DNA of 16,479 bases, from NCBI GenBank assembly GCA_002315675.1, contig DCHP01000074.1, forward strand, positions 1 to 16,479, written 5' to 3'. Positions 1-8,357 of the stretch are shown here, one piece after another. The notes below the pieces were generated by a model that did not search any database, was not told the DNA's origin, and saw only the letters and a list, made by a program, of their open reading frames with translations. Position 1 is the stretch's first letter; each line of letters starts with the position of its first letter. Source of the stretch: Rikenellaceae bacterium UBA1749 (GTDB taxonomy: Bacteria; Bacteroidota; Bacteroidia; Bacteroidales; Rikenellaceae). Made by a program: the position numbers and the translations under genes.

Positions 1-123
1 TCTCTTTATGATGTTCGACTATTTATATTAAGTTATATAGTTGCCCCTGATCATTATAGGATTGTCTTGCTATTGTTCATCGAAAGAACAAGTAATCTAC
101 ATTCATCAACAAAGCTACTGACA

Positions 124-135
124 TGAACATGTTCA
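124..135. other. 12-bp perfect palindrome in the leader region upstream of secA
   Basis: TGAACATGTTCA reads identically on both strands. It lies about 240 bases upstream of the secA promoter in a region (1-430) with no recognisable gene. A second small inverted repeat, TTGTTC at 73-78 with GAACAA at 86-91, lies just upstream. The palindrome could be an operator for a dimeric regulator or could be chance. No second copy was seen in the window, and nothing ties it to a gene. The rest of 1-163 shows no supportable feature. Confidence 0.25.
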
Positions 136-163
136 GACTTTTTGTCGTTATCATTGATAAGCA

Positions 164-259
164 CACTTGAAAAAGGCCCAAAATTGAGAAATACCCCCAA
201 TACGGAGCCCTGTGCCAATTGTAAAAATGACAAAATATACTTTTCAAACAGACTCATTG
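164..259. repeat. Dispersed repeat, copy 1 (about 96 bp, related to 8240-8336)
   Basis: This segment starts CACTTGAAAA and ends TTTTCAAACAGACTCATTG. It aligns along its whole length with 8240-8336, with only one- or two-base indels. The shared blocks, in order, are CACTTGAAA, ATTGAGAAA, CCCCAAT, a GGTAAAAA-like block, GACAAAA, ATAC, TTTTCAA and AGACTCATTG. Its two ends are roughly inverted copies of each other, more decayed here than in copy 2. It carries no transposase. It is best described as a small non-autonomous element (MITE-like) or an intergenic repeat family. Both copies have the same orientation relative to the downstream gene (secA here, the GH3 gene for copy 2). The minus-strand frame running through it is not credible as a gene, because an indel shifts the frame between the copies. 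Confidence 0.7.
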
Positions 260-374
260 ATAAAATTTGATACACATGAATTACGGAATTTAATATCAAT
301 ACTAAACTAATACTATCCTGTGATATTGATTATGGAGTAATTTGCTGAATAGTTACGTGAAATATCAATGAATT

Positions 375-406
375 ATTGAATTATTACGGCGAATGAGTTA
401 TATTTG
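375..406 (+). promoter_or_regulatory. Bacteroides-type promoter for secA
   Basis: TATATTTG at 399-406 matches the Bacteroidota -7 consensus TAnnTTTG exactly. ATTG at 375-378 lies 20 bases upstream, where TTTG is expected near -33. Transcription would begin near 412, giving a leader of about 20 bases before the secA ATG at 431. The placement also argues against a TTG at 404 as the secA start, since that codon lies inside the -7 box. Confidence 0.6.
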
Positions 407-430
407 CAGATTATTAAAATATTTAAGAAA

Positions 431-3400
431 ATGGGCGTAGTAGAAAGCGTAATAAAGCTGTTTTTCGGTAGTAAGGCGGATCGTGACCGTAAATTGATTG
501 AACCTTATGTAAAGAAGGTCATTGAAATTTATCCTTCACTTCATGATCTTTCAAATGATGAAATTCGTCGTAGAGTAGCTGATATTCGTAGTGAAATAAG
601 AAATTCTGTTGCTGAACTTGAAGCTGACCAGAAGAAGCTGTCAGCTGATATGGAGGTAGAAGAGAATATCGTTGAAAAGGAAAATATTGCAAAACAGATA
701 GACAAAGTAGAAACTGAGATACTCTCTACCTTGGATGCAAAGCTTCTTGAAAAGTTGCCTGAAGTTTTTGCGCTTGTAAAGGATACTGCAAGGCGTTTTG
801 CTGAAAATGAAACTATAACAGTCACTGCAAATGATTTTGACCGTGACCTGGCTGCAGAGAAGGACTTTGTCAATATTGACGGGGACAAGGCTGTCTATAA
901 TACAAGCTGGACTGCCGGTGGAAATGCCATTAAATGGGATATGGTTCATTACGATGTCCAACTGTTCGGTGGTGTTGCCCTTCATCTTGGTAATATTGCG
1001 GAAATGGCAACAGGTGAAGGTAAAACTCTTGTAGCGACCCTTCCCGTATTTTTGAATGCCCTGGCTGGACGTGGCGTCCATGTCGTAACAGTCAATGATT
1101 ATCTGTCACGCCGTGACTCTGAATGGATGGGACCCCTTTATCAGTTCCACTCACTTTCCGTTGACTGTATAGACAAACATGAACCTAACTCTGAAGATCG
1201 TCGTAAGGCTTATAATTCGGATATTACTTTCGGTACTAACAACGAATTCGGTTTCGACTATCTTCGAGACAATATGGCTTTCCATGTTGAGGATCTTGTT
1301 CAGAGAAAGCATCACCACTACGCAATCGTCGATGAGGTTGACTCTGTGCTGATTGATGATGCCAGAACACCTCTGATTATTTCAGGTCCTGTACCAAAGG
1401 GTGAGGATCAGATGTATGATGAGTACTGTCCTATAGTTGAAAACCTGTATCAGCTGCAGAAATCCCTATGTACTTCTACCCTGGTTGAAGCCCGTAAACT
1501 TATTTCAGAAGGAAAAGAGGAAGAGGGTGGCAAACTTCTATACAGGTCCCATAAGGGTCTTCCAAAGAATAAGGCTTTAATAAAATATCTTTCTGAACCA
1601 GGCATCAAGACTCTCATGCAGAAGAGTGAAAACATCTATATGCAGGAGAACAGCAAGAGAATGCCTGAGGTTATCGATGAACTTTACTTTGTCATCGATG
1701 AGAAAGCAAATTCCATTGAAATGACTGATAAGGGCTTTGATGCCCTTGCAAAGAAGATGGATGACAGGAATTTCTTTGTCATGCCGGATATCGGAACGGA
1801 AATAGCAAACATTGAAGCAGACAGCGAACTTAATGCCGAACAGCGCCTTCAGAAAAAGGATCAGCTACTTGCAGATTATTCTGTTAAGGCAGAACGTGTA
1901 CATACGCTTCAGCAGCTTCTTAAGGCCTATTCATTGTTTGAAAACAATGATGAATACATTGTCCAGGATGGCAAGGTCAAAATCGTTGATGAACAGACCG
2001 GCCGTATCCTTGAAGGACGTCGTTATTCTGATGGTCTGCACCAGGCTATTGAAGCCAAGGAACATGTGAAGGTTGAGGCTGCAACCCAGACTTTTGCAAC
2101 TATTACCCTTCAGAACTATTTCAGAATGTATCATAAACTCGCCGGTATGACAGGTACTGCTGAAACTGAAGCGGCTGAGTTCTGGAATATCTATAAACTG
2201 GACGTTGTTGTAATTCCTACAAACCGTCCAATCAAGAGAATTGACTACGAAGACCAGATCTATAAGACAAAACGTGAAAAGTATAAAGCTGTAATTGACG
2301 AGGTCGTTGAACTTCAGGCTGCAGGACGTCCGGTCCTGGTTGGTACAACATCAGTTGAAATCTCTGAGCAGATTTCAAAGATGCTTACCATGCGTGGTGT
2401 AAAACATAATGTGCTGAATGCAAAACAACACCAGAGAGAAGCCTTGATTGTTGCTGAAGCCGGACGTGCAGGTCAGGTTACAATCGCAACAAATATGGCC
2501 GGTCGTGGTACGGATATCAAGTTGACCCCGGAGGTGGTTGCAGCCGGTGGTCTTGCAATTATCGGTACTGAAAGACATGAAAGTCGCCGTGTCGACAGAC
2601 AGTTGCGAGGTCGTGCCGGTCGTCAGGGGGACCCAGGTACATCAAAGTTCTTTGTATCACTGGAAGATAATCTTATGCGTCTTTTCGGTTCTGAGAGAAT
2701 ATCACAGTGGATGGACAGAATGGGAATAGAAGAGGGTGAAAAGATTCAGGCCCCAATGATGACAAGGGCAATTGAACGTGCCCAGAAAAAAGTAGAAGAA
2801 AACAACTTTGGTATAAGAAAGCGTCTTCTTGAATACGATGATGTTATGAACTCCCAGAGAGAGGTAATCTACTCCCGTCGTCGTCATGCCCTATATGGTG
2901 AACGTCTTGAAGTTGACCTTATGAATATGATATCAGACTATGCTGCTACTCTTGTTGAAAGGTATCATGAAGCGGACAGTTTTGAAGAATTCAAACTTGA
3001 TATTATATCCCAGTTAGGTCTTGAACCATCAATTTCGGAGGAAGAATACGATAATATGACAGATCGTCAACTTTCAGGCAAACTTGTTGATGATATGACA
3101 GAAACATGGAAGAGAAGAGGTCATGCAATGGCAGAGTTGACGCTTCCTGCACTTAAGGATGCTTATCTTTCCGGTAGGGCTGAAGTGACACCACAAATGT
3201 TCATCCCTTATACAGATGGTCGCCGTACAATAGGTGCTCCTGTTTCCCTGAAGGAAGCATATGAGACTAATGCATCAAATGTGGCAAAAGCACTTTCAAA
3301 GATTCTTATGCTATATACGATTGACGATGTATGGAAAACTCACCTTCGTGATATGGATGATCTAAAACAGTCTGTACAGACTGCTTCATACGAACAGAAG

Positions 3401-3706
3401 GATCCTCTTCTTATCTACAAGTTTGAATCATACAATTTATTTGAGTCTATGCTTGAAAAAAGCGAACAGCAGATTCTTTCATTTTTGATGAAGTCATTTA
3501 TCCCTGTAGGCAGACCAGAAGATCGTAATGTTAAGGAACGTACATCTGATATGAGTAGGATGCAGACATCCAGAACAGAAGTGACTGCCAACTCAACTCA
3601 GGAGAGACAGAAACCATCACCTGTTCATATTGAGAAGACTGTCGGTAGAAATGACCCATGTCCTTGTGGCTCTGGTAAGAAATACAAGAATTGTCATGGT
3701 AGATAG
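431..3706 (+). CDS. secA: Protein translocase ATPase SecA
   Basis: SecA is the ATP-driven motor that pushes unfolded preproteins through the SecYEG channel in the inner membrane. The product is 1,091 residues. Walker A is at about 193-199 (ATGEGKT). The DEAD-type Walker B is at about 300-304 (VDEVD) and runs into the invariant LIDDARTPLIISGP stretch at 307-320. The second ATPase half carries TNMAGRGTDI and QLRGRAGRQGD. The last 20 residues form the SEC-C zinc finger (C1077, C1079, C1088, H1089), which binds SecB or the ribosome in other bacteria. The protein is longer than E. coli SecA (901) because of a charged helical insertion near residues 50-135 and a second one after about 345, as is usual in Bacteroidota. 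The ATG at 431 is chosen because MGVVESVIKLFFGSK matches the family N-terminus and the promoter -7 box covers the only earlier in-frame start. No terminator of quality follows, so pdxB and rsmA may share transcription. Confidence 0.98.
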   Translation: MGVVESVIKLFFGSKADRDRKLIEPYVKKVIEIYPSLHDLSNDEIRRRVADIRSEIRNSVAELEADQKKLSADMEVEENIVEKENIAKQIDKVETEILSTLDAKLLEKLPEVFALVKDTARRFAENETITVTANDFDRDLAAEKDFVNIDGDKAVYNTSWTAGGNAIKWDMVHYDVQLFGGVALHLGNIAEMATGEGKTLVATLPVFLNALAGRGVHVVTVNDYLSRRDSEWMGPLYQFHSLSVDCIDKHEPNSEDRRKAYNSDITFGTNNEFGFDYLRDNMAFHVEDLVQRKHHHYAIVDEVDSVLIDDARTPLIISGPVPKGEDQMYDEYCPIVENLYQLQKSLCTSTLVEARKLISEGKEEEGGKLLYRSHKGLPKNKALIKYLSEPGIKTLMQKSENIYMQENSKRMPEVIDELYFVIDEKANSIEMTDKGFDALAKKMDDRNFFVMPDIGTEIANIEADSELNAEQRLQKKDQLLADYSVKAERVHTLQQLLKAYSLFENNDEYIVQDGKVKIVDEQTGRILEGRRYSDGLHQAIEAKEHVKVEAATQTFATITLQNYFRMYHKLAGMTGTAETEAAEFWNIYKLDVVVIPTNRPIKRIDYEDQIYKTKREKYKAVIDEVVELQAAGRPVLVGTTSVEISEQISKMLTMRGVKHNVLNAKQHQREALIVAEAGRAGQVTIATNMAGRGTDIKLTPEVVAAGGLAIIGTERHESRRVDRQLRGRAGRQGDPGTSKFFVSLEDNLMRLFGSERISQWMDRMGIEEGEKIQAPMMTRAIERAQKKVEENNFGIRKRLLEYDDVMNSQREVIYSRRRHALYGERLEVDLMNMISDYAATLVERYHEADSFEEFKLDIISQLGLEPSISEEEYDNMTDRQLSGKLVDDMTETWKRRGHAMAELTLPALKDAYLSGRAEVTPQMFIPYTDGRRTIGAPVSLKEAYETNASNVAKALSKILMLYTIDDVWKTHLRDMDDLKQSVQTASYEQKDPLLIYKFESYNLFESMLEKSEQQILSFLMKSFIPVGRPEDRNVKERTSDMSRMQTSRTEVTANSTQERQKPSPVHIEKTVGRNDPCPCGSGKKYKNCHGR

Positions 3707-3823
3707 TGTCCCAGATAGGTTGTACAATTTGTTTGTGTTTTAGGTATGATATGCATGATATCATCATCGTAACATCATTATTTTGATATTTGTTTTCAAG
3801 AAATTGCACCGCCTGTATCCTAT

Positions 3824-4774
3824 ATGAAAATAGTTGCCGATAGTAAGATCCCATTTTTAAGTGGTGTATTTGAAAAATTCGGAATTAATGTTCTTTACAA
3901 GACGCAGATAAGTCGTGAGGATGTTATTGATGCCGATGCGCTTATCGTTCGTACCAGAACTATATGTGATAGAGCACTTCTGGAAGGGACATCAGTCAGG
4001 TTTGTGGCAACTGCAACTATAGGTTTTGATCATATTGATCTGGGTTATCTTTCAGAAAACAAAATAGGATTTTCTTCATCTGCAGGGTGTAATGCCAGAG
4101 GGGTAGCCCAATGGGTGCTCGCCGCACTTCGTGAGATGAATATCCCAAAGTCATCGGTCATAGGGATTGTCGGTGTCGGAAATGTAGGTTCCCAGCTTTC
4201 TGAGATGGCGGAAAAAAGAGGTTGGAAGGTGCTTCGAAATGATCCTCCTCGTGCAAAAAAGGAAGGCAACTTGGAATTTGTTGAACTTGACACGCTTCTT
4301 AAATGCAGTGATGTTCTTACAATGCATGTTCCATTGAATGAATCAACAAATGGATTGGTATCCGCTGAACTTCTTGAAAAATTCAGAGGTTCTTGTTTCC
4401 TTAATAGTTCCCGTCCTGCCGTTGTCGATGAGGATGCGTTACTATCATCAATAAATAATGGTAAACTATCAAAGGTTGCAATTGATGTCTGGAAAAATGA
4501 ACCTGAAATCAACAAAAACTTGTTGGACAAGGTGACTATTGCAACTCCACATATTGCAGGGTATTCAAAAAGAGGAAAGGTCCGTGCTACGGAAATGGCT
4601 GTACGGGCTCTTTCTAATTGGTTTAATCTTGATTATGAACTCAAGAACTGGAAAAGTCCTGAATCATATAAAATGGAGGAACCGGAATACTATGATATAA
4701 TGGTTGATGATGAGAATCTGAGGAAGAACCCTTCCTCCTTTGAAGATCTAAGGAACAATTATAGATACAGATAA
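3824..4774 (+). CDS. pdxB: 4-phosphoerythronate dehydrogenase PdxB
   Basis: PdxB oxidises 4-phospho-D-erythronate in the DXP-dependent pathway to pyridoxal phosphate, acting in the cytoplasm. The 316-residue product has the D-2-hydroxyacid dehydrogenase fold. The NAD-binding glycine motif GVGNVG is at 117-122. The catalytic triad is R197 (in NSSRPAVVDEDAL), E226 (in DVWKNEPE) and H243 (in TPHIAGYS). PdxB-specific signs are TATIGFDHID at 63-72 and SAGCNARGVAQW at 86-97. The C-terminal tail (YYDIMVDDENLRK, then FEDLRNNYRYR) matches the start of the PdxB dimerisation domain, but the protein stops earlier than E. coli PdxB (378). This appears to be a natural short form rather than a truncation. 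It lies 117 bases after secA and 39 bases before rsmA, in the same reading frame as rsmA with one TAA between them. A related 2-hydroxyacid dehydrogenase is the alternative, but the PdxB tail makes that unlikely. Confidence 0.92.
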   Translation: MKIVADSKIPFLSGVFEKFGINVLYKTQISREDVIDADALIVRTRTICDRALLEGTSVRFVATATIGFDHIDLGYLSENKIGFSSSAGCNARGVAQWVLAALREMNIPKSSVIGIVGVGNVGSQLSEMAEKRGWKVLRNDPPRAKKEGNLEFVELDTLLKCSDVLTMHVPLNESTNGLVSAELLEKFRGSCFLNSSRPAVVDEDALLSSINNGKLSKVAIDVWKNEPEINKNLLDKVTIATPHIAGYSKRGKVRATEMAVRALSNWFNLDYELKNWKSPESYKMEEPEYYDIMVDDENLRKNPSSFEDLRNNYRYR

Positions 4775-4813
4775 ACTTCGTATTTCTTTAATTATTTAAT
4801 ACTTTACCGGAAA

Positions 4814-5593
4814 TTGAAAACTGAAGTAAGAGCAAAGAAACAGCTAGGACAACATTTTCTGAATAATCTTCAGATATCGGAAGATATAGCCCTTGCACTT
4901 ACAACTCCCCCTCATGATGTGCTTGAAATAGGCCCTGGTATGGGAGTTCTTACCCAATTCCTGCTTAATCGTGATGATGTCAATTTAAAGGCTGTTGAAA
5001 TTGATGGCGAGAGTGTTGTATATCTTCACAGGAATTTCCCTGATTTGAAGGTAATAGAGGGGGATTTCCTTAAAATGGAACTTTCAACTGTATTTCCAGG
5101 TGATTTTAATGTCATAGGCAATTTTCCATATAATATCTCATCGCAGATATTCTTCAAGATTCTTGAATACAAGGAACGAATTCCAGCGGTAGTATGCATG
5201 TTGCAGAAGGAAGTTGCTGAAAGAATTGTTTCAACACCAACCGGTAAGGAATATGGTGTCCTGAGTGTTTTTATTCAGGCATATTATGATACAGAGTATC
5301 TATTTGAAGTAGGACCTGAAAATTTTACTCCACCTCCAAAAGTAAAAAGTGCTGTTATCCGTATCAAAAGAAACGCAAGAGTGCATCTTGATTGCGATGA
5401 AACACTTTTCAGAAAAGTTGTAAAAGGGACTTTTCTTCAAAGAAGGAAAACCATAAGAAATTCAATCATGGCAGCCTTCCCGCAATTGAAGGGAACAGAA
5501 CATCCTTTTTATCAGTTGCGTCCGGAAAGATTGTCGGTTGATAACTTTGTGGAACTTACAAATTTTGTGCAATCAACCCTTACGGAAGAATAA
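4814..5593 (+). CDS. rsmA: 16S rRNA (adenine1518-N6/adenine1519-N6)-dimethyltransferase RsmA (KsgA)
   Basis: RsmA uses S-adenosylmethionine to dimethylate two adjacent adenines in the 3' hairpin of 16S rRNA, a late checkpoint in small-subunit assembly. The product is 259 residues. The hallmark KKQLGQHFL is at 8-16, SAM motif I EIGPGMG at 38-44, the acidic loop VEID at 61-64, and catalytic motif IV NFPY at 103-106. FTPPPKVKSAVIR and the LQRRKTIRNS region follow. The length fits the family. The start must be TTG at 4814: no ATG or GTG lies between the in-frame pdxB stop and the conserved N-terminus, and the next ATG would remove the SAM motif. Thirteen sense codons lie between the pdxB TAA and this TTG. 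Close spacing suggests co-transcription with pdxB. Confidence 0.95.
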   Translation: MKTEVRAKKQLGQHFLNNLQISEDIALALTTPPHDVLEIGPGMGVLTQFLLNRDDVNLKAVEIDGESVVYLHRNFPDLKVIEGDFLKMELSTVFPGDFNVIGNFPYNISSQIFFKILEYKERIPAVVCMLQKEVAERIVSTPTGKEYGVLSVFIQAYYDTEYLFEVGPENFTPPPKVKSAVIRIKRNARVHLDCDETLFRKVVKGTFLQRRKTIRNSIMAAFPQLKGTEHPFYQLRPERLSVDNFVELTNFVQSTLTEE

Positions 5594-5774
5594 TCTGCGG
5601 AGATGTATTTTGTGAGTTAGCATTCCGTGAATGATACTCATATCTTACATCAAAAGTCTGTGAAAACAATAGAAATGTATACTTCGTATTATCAAAGCAC
5701 TGGAAAAGAGTGTATTTGCACAATAAAAAATTCAGTTGCCTATATGCCTATTTATTATATTATGTGTATTGAAA

Positions 5775-5812
5775 GGATTGAGATCCATGACGTTGACTGT
5801 ATCTTCTAATCC
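5775..5812 (+). other. Weak imperfect hairpin upstream of the ABC exporter genes
   Basis: GGATTGAGAT at 5775-5784 can pair with ATCTT plus AATCC at 5801-5812. This gives ten pairs with a two-base bulge and one G-U, around a 16-base loop. A T-rich stretch (GTCTTTATTG) follows. It could be a weak terminator for rsmA or a leader structure for the ABC genes, and chance is possible. The rest of the 249-base gap 5594-5842 contains no gene I can support and no full promoter match. Confidence 0.22.
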
Positions 5813-5842
5813 GTCTTTATTGTAATACAAACAATTTATTTT

Positions 5843-6805
5843 ATGTCAGATATAATTCAGGCCGAACATATAATCAAGGATTATACAGGCCATAGAGCAC
5901 TTGATGATGTGAGTGTTTCCATTCCGGAAGGCTCTATTTATGGACTTCTTGGTCCTAATGGTGCAGGAAAGACTACACTTATCAGAATAATGAACCATAT
6001 TACAGTTCCTGATTCTGGACAGATTCTGTTTCAGGGTAACAGAATGACCGAAGATGATGTCTATAAGATCGGTTACCTGCCAGAGGAGAGAGGTCTCTAT
6101 AAGAAAATGCGTGTAGGGGATCATGCATTGTATCTTGCAAGACTAAAGGGCATGACCCGTTCTGATGCTCTGGTGGAACTTAAAAGACTTTTCAAGAAGT
6201 TTGATATTCTTCCATGGTGGAATAAAAAGATAGAGGAATTGTCAAAGGGCATGGCGCAGAAGATACAGTTTATTGTAACTATTGTTCATCATCCAAAACT
6301 TCTGATTTTTGATGAACCATTTTCTGGTTTTGATCCAATTAATACGAATCTTCTGAAATCGGAGATATTGTCTCAGGCCGAAAATGGCGCGACAATAATC
6401 TTTTCTACACATAATATGTCATCAGTTGAAGAAATCTGCGACCACTTTACCCTTATCAACAAAAGCCGTAACATCTTAAGCGGAACGGTTGATGAAGTCA
6501 GGGCCAGCTATGGTAGAAATGACTTTTCGTTGACATACAATGGTGATAGTGCAGATCTTAAGGAACGCCTTTCAGAATACGCAAATGTATATGAGGAAAA
6601 GTCATTGTCTGCATTTGATTCTATCAAGTTCACGACAACCTGTGATGTTGAAAGAAGTGAACTTATAACAAAGATAAATGATATTGTAAAAATTGAGGAT
6701 TTTCACAGGATAATACCTTCAATGAATGATATCTTCATTAATGCAGTTCAGAATAATTCAGCGCAAACTGACATAGAGAATAGGGGAGGAGAGACAAATG
6801 AGTAA
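5843..6805 (+). CDS. ABC transporter ATP-binding protein (NatA-like, with DUF4162-type C-terminus)
   Basis: This is the cytoplasmic ATPase of an ABC-2 type exporter. The 320-residue product has Walker A GPNGAGKTT at 37-45. The Q-loop region reads GYLPEERGLY at 77-86, with E where Q is usual, as is common in NatA-like proteins. The signature is LSKGM at 133-137, a subfamily form of LSGGQ. Walker B is LLIFDEP at 153-159, the D-loop SGFD at 161-164, and the switch histidine H190 in STHNM. Residues 225-320 form a C-terminal domain resembling the one found on sodium or antibiotic export ATPases. Its last 8 bases overlap the permease start (ATGAGTAA), so the two are translationally coupled and almost certainly form one transporter. 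The substrate cannot be told from sequence. Confidence 0.9.
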   Translation: MSDIIQAEHIIKDYTGHRALDDVSVSIPEGSIYGLLGPNGAGKTTLIRIMNHITVPDSGQILFQGNRMTEDDVYKIGYLPEERGLYKKMRVGDHALYLARLKGMTRSDALVELKRLFKKFDILPWWNKKIEELSKGMAQKIQFIVTIVHHPKLLIFDEPFSGFDPINTNLLKSEILSQAENGATIIFSTHNMSSVEEICDHFTLINKSRNILSGTVDEVRASYGRNDFSLTYNGDSADLKERLSEYANVYEEKSLSAFDSIKFTTTCDVERSELITKINDIVKIEDFHRIIPSMNDIFINAVQNNSAQTDIENRGGETNE

Positions 6806-8129
6806 ACTTTCAATTGTAATTTCACGTGAGTTCAGTGAAAGAACCAGAAAGAAAAGTTTCTGGATAATGACTTTTCTTACTCCAATCCTTATGCTGGCCC
6901 TTATTGCTGTGCCTTCACTTATCATGATCTGGGGTGGAGGAACTGAGACAAGGGTTGTAGTTGTTGTAGACAAGACAAATGTAATATTTCCACAACTTAA
7001 AAGTGACAAAAGCATAGTGTTCTGCGATTCACAGGGAAAAGATTATCCTGAAGCTCAGAATCTGTATCCTGAAGCCTATGGCGTTCTTGTTATTCCCGAG
7101 AGTGTAATAGCAAGTAACTCAGAGGGATTGAGATTCTATACCAAAGAATCATCAACTATTGATCTTGAGAGGAATCTTCAATCTTCAGTAGAGAAAATAG
7201 TAGAACAAATAAGGATGGAACAGGCAGGTATCGCAGGTCTTGATTCCATAATGAACAAGATAAAGGCTGATCTTAAAATAAATGCCTTTGAAGTCAAGGA
7301 GAATGACAATGGAGAAACGGAAGAAAAGGAATCCAGTGCGTTCATTTCTCTTGCAGTGTCATACATAACTGCATTTATCATATATATGTTTATATTGCTA
7401 TATGGCAGTCAGGTGCTTCAAGGTATAGTCGACGAAAAGCAGAACAGGATACTAGAACTTGTTGTATCATCTGTAAAGCCTTTTGACCTTATGATGGGTA
7501 AAATACTTGGTATTGCATCTGTGGCATTTACCCAGCTTGTAATGTGGATTGTGATTTTTGTGCTCGGTTGTATCTCATTTGGAATAGCAATGACTCCTGA
7601 AACCTTGAATGTCCCAATGGATCAGGAAACAATGCAAATGGCAATGAGCCAGGCCTCAGATGCTGACAACATTCTTGGGTCTTTAATGTCTGTACTAACT
7701 GACTGGTCTTTGCTTGTAAGAGTAATAGGAACATTCGTTCTGATGTTTGTCGGTGGATATCTTCTCTATGCGTCTCTTTTTGCTGCCATTGGCTCGGCTG
7801 TTGACAATATCCAGGATACTCAGCAGTTGCAGTTGCCTGTTACAGTACCATTGATGATAGCTTTGTTTATGATGATGGCAGTAATGCAGGAACCAAATTC
7901 CCAGATGGCAGTTTGGGGATCCATAATTCCATTTACATCACCGATTGTAATGATGGCAAGGATCTCTTATGGAGTGCCTGTATGGCAATGGGTTGCATGT
8001 GTAGTAGCACTTTATGGAACATTTGCATTTACAACATGGTTTGCTGCAAGGGTATACAGGGTTGGAATCTTCATGTATGGTAAGAAACCATCTATCAAGG
8101 ATCTGATACGCTGGGCAAAATATAAATAG
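6798..8129 (+). CDS. ABC-2 type permease (NatB-like)
   Basis: This is the membrane subunit partnering the ATPase encoded just upstream. The 443-residue protein has one N-terminal membrane helix at about 22-46, then a soluble extracytoplasmic domain at about 50-180 containing a charged stretch (KENDNGETEEKESS). A bundle of about five or six helices follows, near 181-203, 237-264, 308-333, 346-365, 373-390 and 395-418. Between the first and second helices of the bundle is VDEKQNRILELVVSSVKP, the cytoplasmic coupling segment typical of NatB/YhaP-type permeases. The motif IMTFLTPILM in the first helix is also typical. Homologues export sodium, drugs or peptides, or are of unknown substrate, so NatB is a family label and not a functional claim. 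The start is fixed by the ATGA overlap and the family N-terminus (ISREFSERTRKKSFW). Confidence 0.88.
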   Translation: MSKLSIVISREFSERTRKKSFWIMTFLTPILMLALIAVPSLIMIWGGGTETRVVVVVDKTNVIFPQLKSDKSIVFCDSQGKDYPEAQNLYPEAYGVLVIPESVIASNSEGLRFYTKESSTIDLERNLQSSVEKIVEQIRMEQAGIAGLDSIMNKIKADLKINAFEVKENDNGETEEKESSAFISLAVSYITAFIIYMFILLYGSQVLQGIVDEKQNRILELVVSSVKPFDLMMGKILGIASVAFTQLVMWIVIFVLGCISFGIAMTPETLNVPMDQETMQMAMSQASDADNILGSLMSVLTDWSLLVRVIGTFVLMFVGGYLLYASLFAAIGSAVDNIQDTQQLQLPVTVPLMIALFMMMAVMQEPNSQMAVWGSIIPFTSPIVMMARISYGVPVWQWVACVVALYGTFAFTTWFAARVYRVGIFMYGKKPSIKDLIRWAKYK

Positions 8130-8155
8130 CTGCCACCAATAAATAGGACATATTG

Positions 8156-8215
8156 TAATATTGTTTTATGTATTGTCGTTTCATGTATAGCTGCTTTTAG
8201 TATTACTGCTTCATA
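8156..8215. repeat. Degenerate 15-bp tandem repeat, four units
   Basis: Four consecutive 15-base blocks resemble one another: TAATATTGTTTTATG (8156-8170), TATTGTCGTTTCATG (8171-8185), TATAGCTGCTTTTAG (8186-8200) and TATTACTGCTTCATA (8201-8215). Pairs I compared agree at about 9-11 of 15 positions. The consensus is roughly TATTnyTGyTTyATG. The array lies between the ABC permease stop and the second dispersed repeat. No function is evident, and low-complexity AT-rich drift could explain part of the resemblance. Nothing else is seen in 8130-8234. Confidence 0.4.
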
Positions 8216-8234
8216 TACTATTTATACTATTGTT

Positions 8235-8336
8235 GAGTCCACTTGAAATAGTCCAAATATTGAGAAACGCCCCAATTACAGAGGTCTGTACTCGTGGTAA
8301 AAACGACAAAACATACATTTTCAAGTAGACTCATTG
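8235..8336. repeat. Dispersed repeat, copy 2, with terminal inverted repeats
   Basis: This is the better-preserved copy of the element at 164-259. Its outer ends are GAGTCCACTTGAAA (8235-8248) and TTTCAAGTAGACTC (8319-8332), which pair with a single mismatch over 14 bases. The region homologous to copy 1 runs 8240-8336. At 102 bp with no coding capacity it fits a MITE or intergenic palindromic repeat. It ends 21 bases before the GH3 start codon, so it forms most of that gene's leader or promoter. TACATTTT at 8314-8321 inside it is one base off the -7 consensus TAnnTTTG, but I see no convincing -33 box. The element might therefore affect expression of the glycosidase; that is inference. Confidence 0.72.
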
Positions 8337-8357
8337 TTTAAAATACATTATCATATC

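Noticed and set aside
1..123. An open frame entering from the left edge and ending at a TGA near 123
   Set aside because: About 40 codons with no recognisable motif. AT-rich sequence can stay open this long by chance, and there is nothing to support a gene end.
54..299. An 81-codon minus-strand open frame upstream of secA
   Set aside because: It runs through the dispersed repeat, and the equivalent frame in copy 2 is shifted by an indel. No recognisable domain and no promoter.
404..430. An earlier TTG start for secA
   Set aside because: It lies within the -7 promoter box (399-406), and the extra nine residues do not belong to the SecA N-terminus.
3746..3764. ATGATAT/ATATCAT hairpin after secA as a terminator
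   Set aside because: Seven A-T-rich pairs with no GC core and no T run after it. Too weak to call a terminator.
5627..5809. A 60-codon plus-strand frame between rsmA and the ABC ATPase
   Set aside because: GTG start, no motif, no promoter, and composition like the surrounding non-coding DNA.
8334..8357. An earlier TTG start for the GH3 gene
   Set aside because: It begins inside the repeat and would place eight residues before a complete signal peptide that starts at the ATG at 8358.
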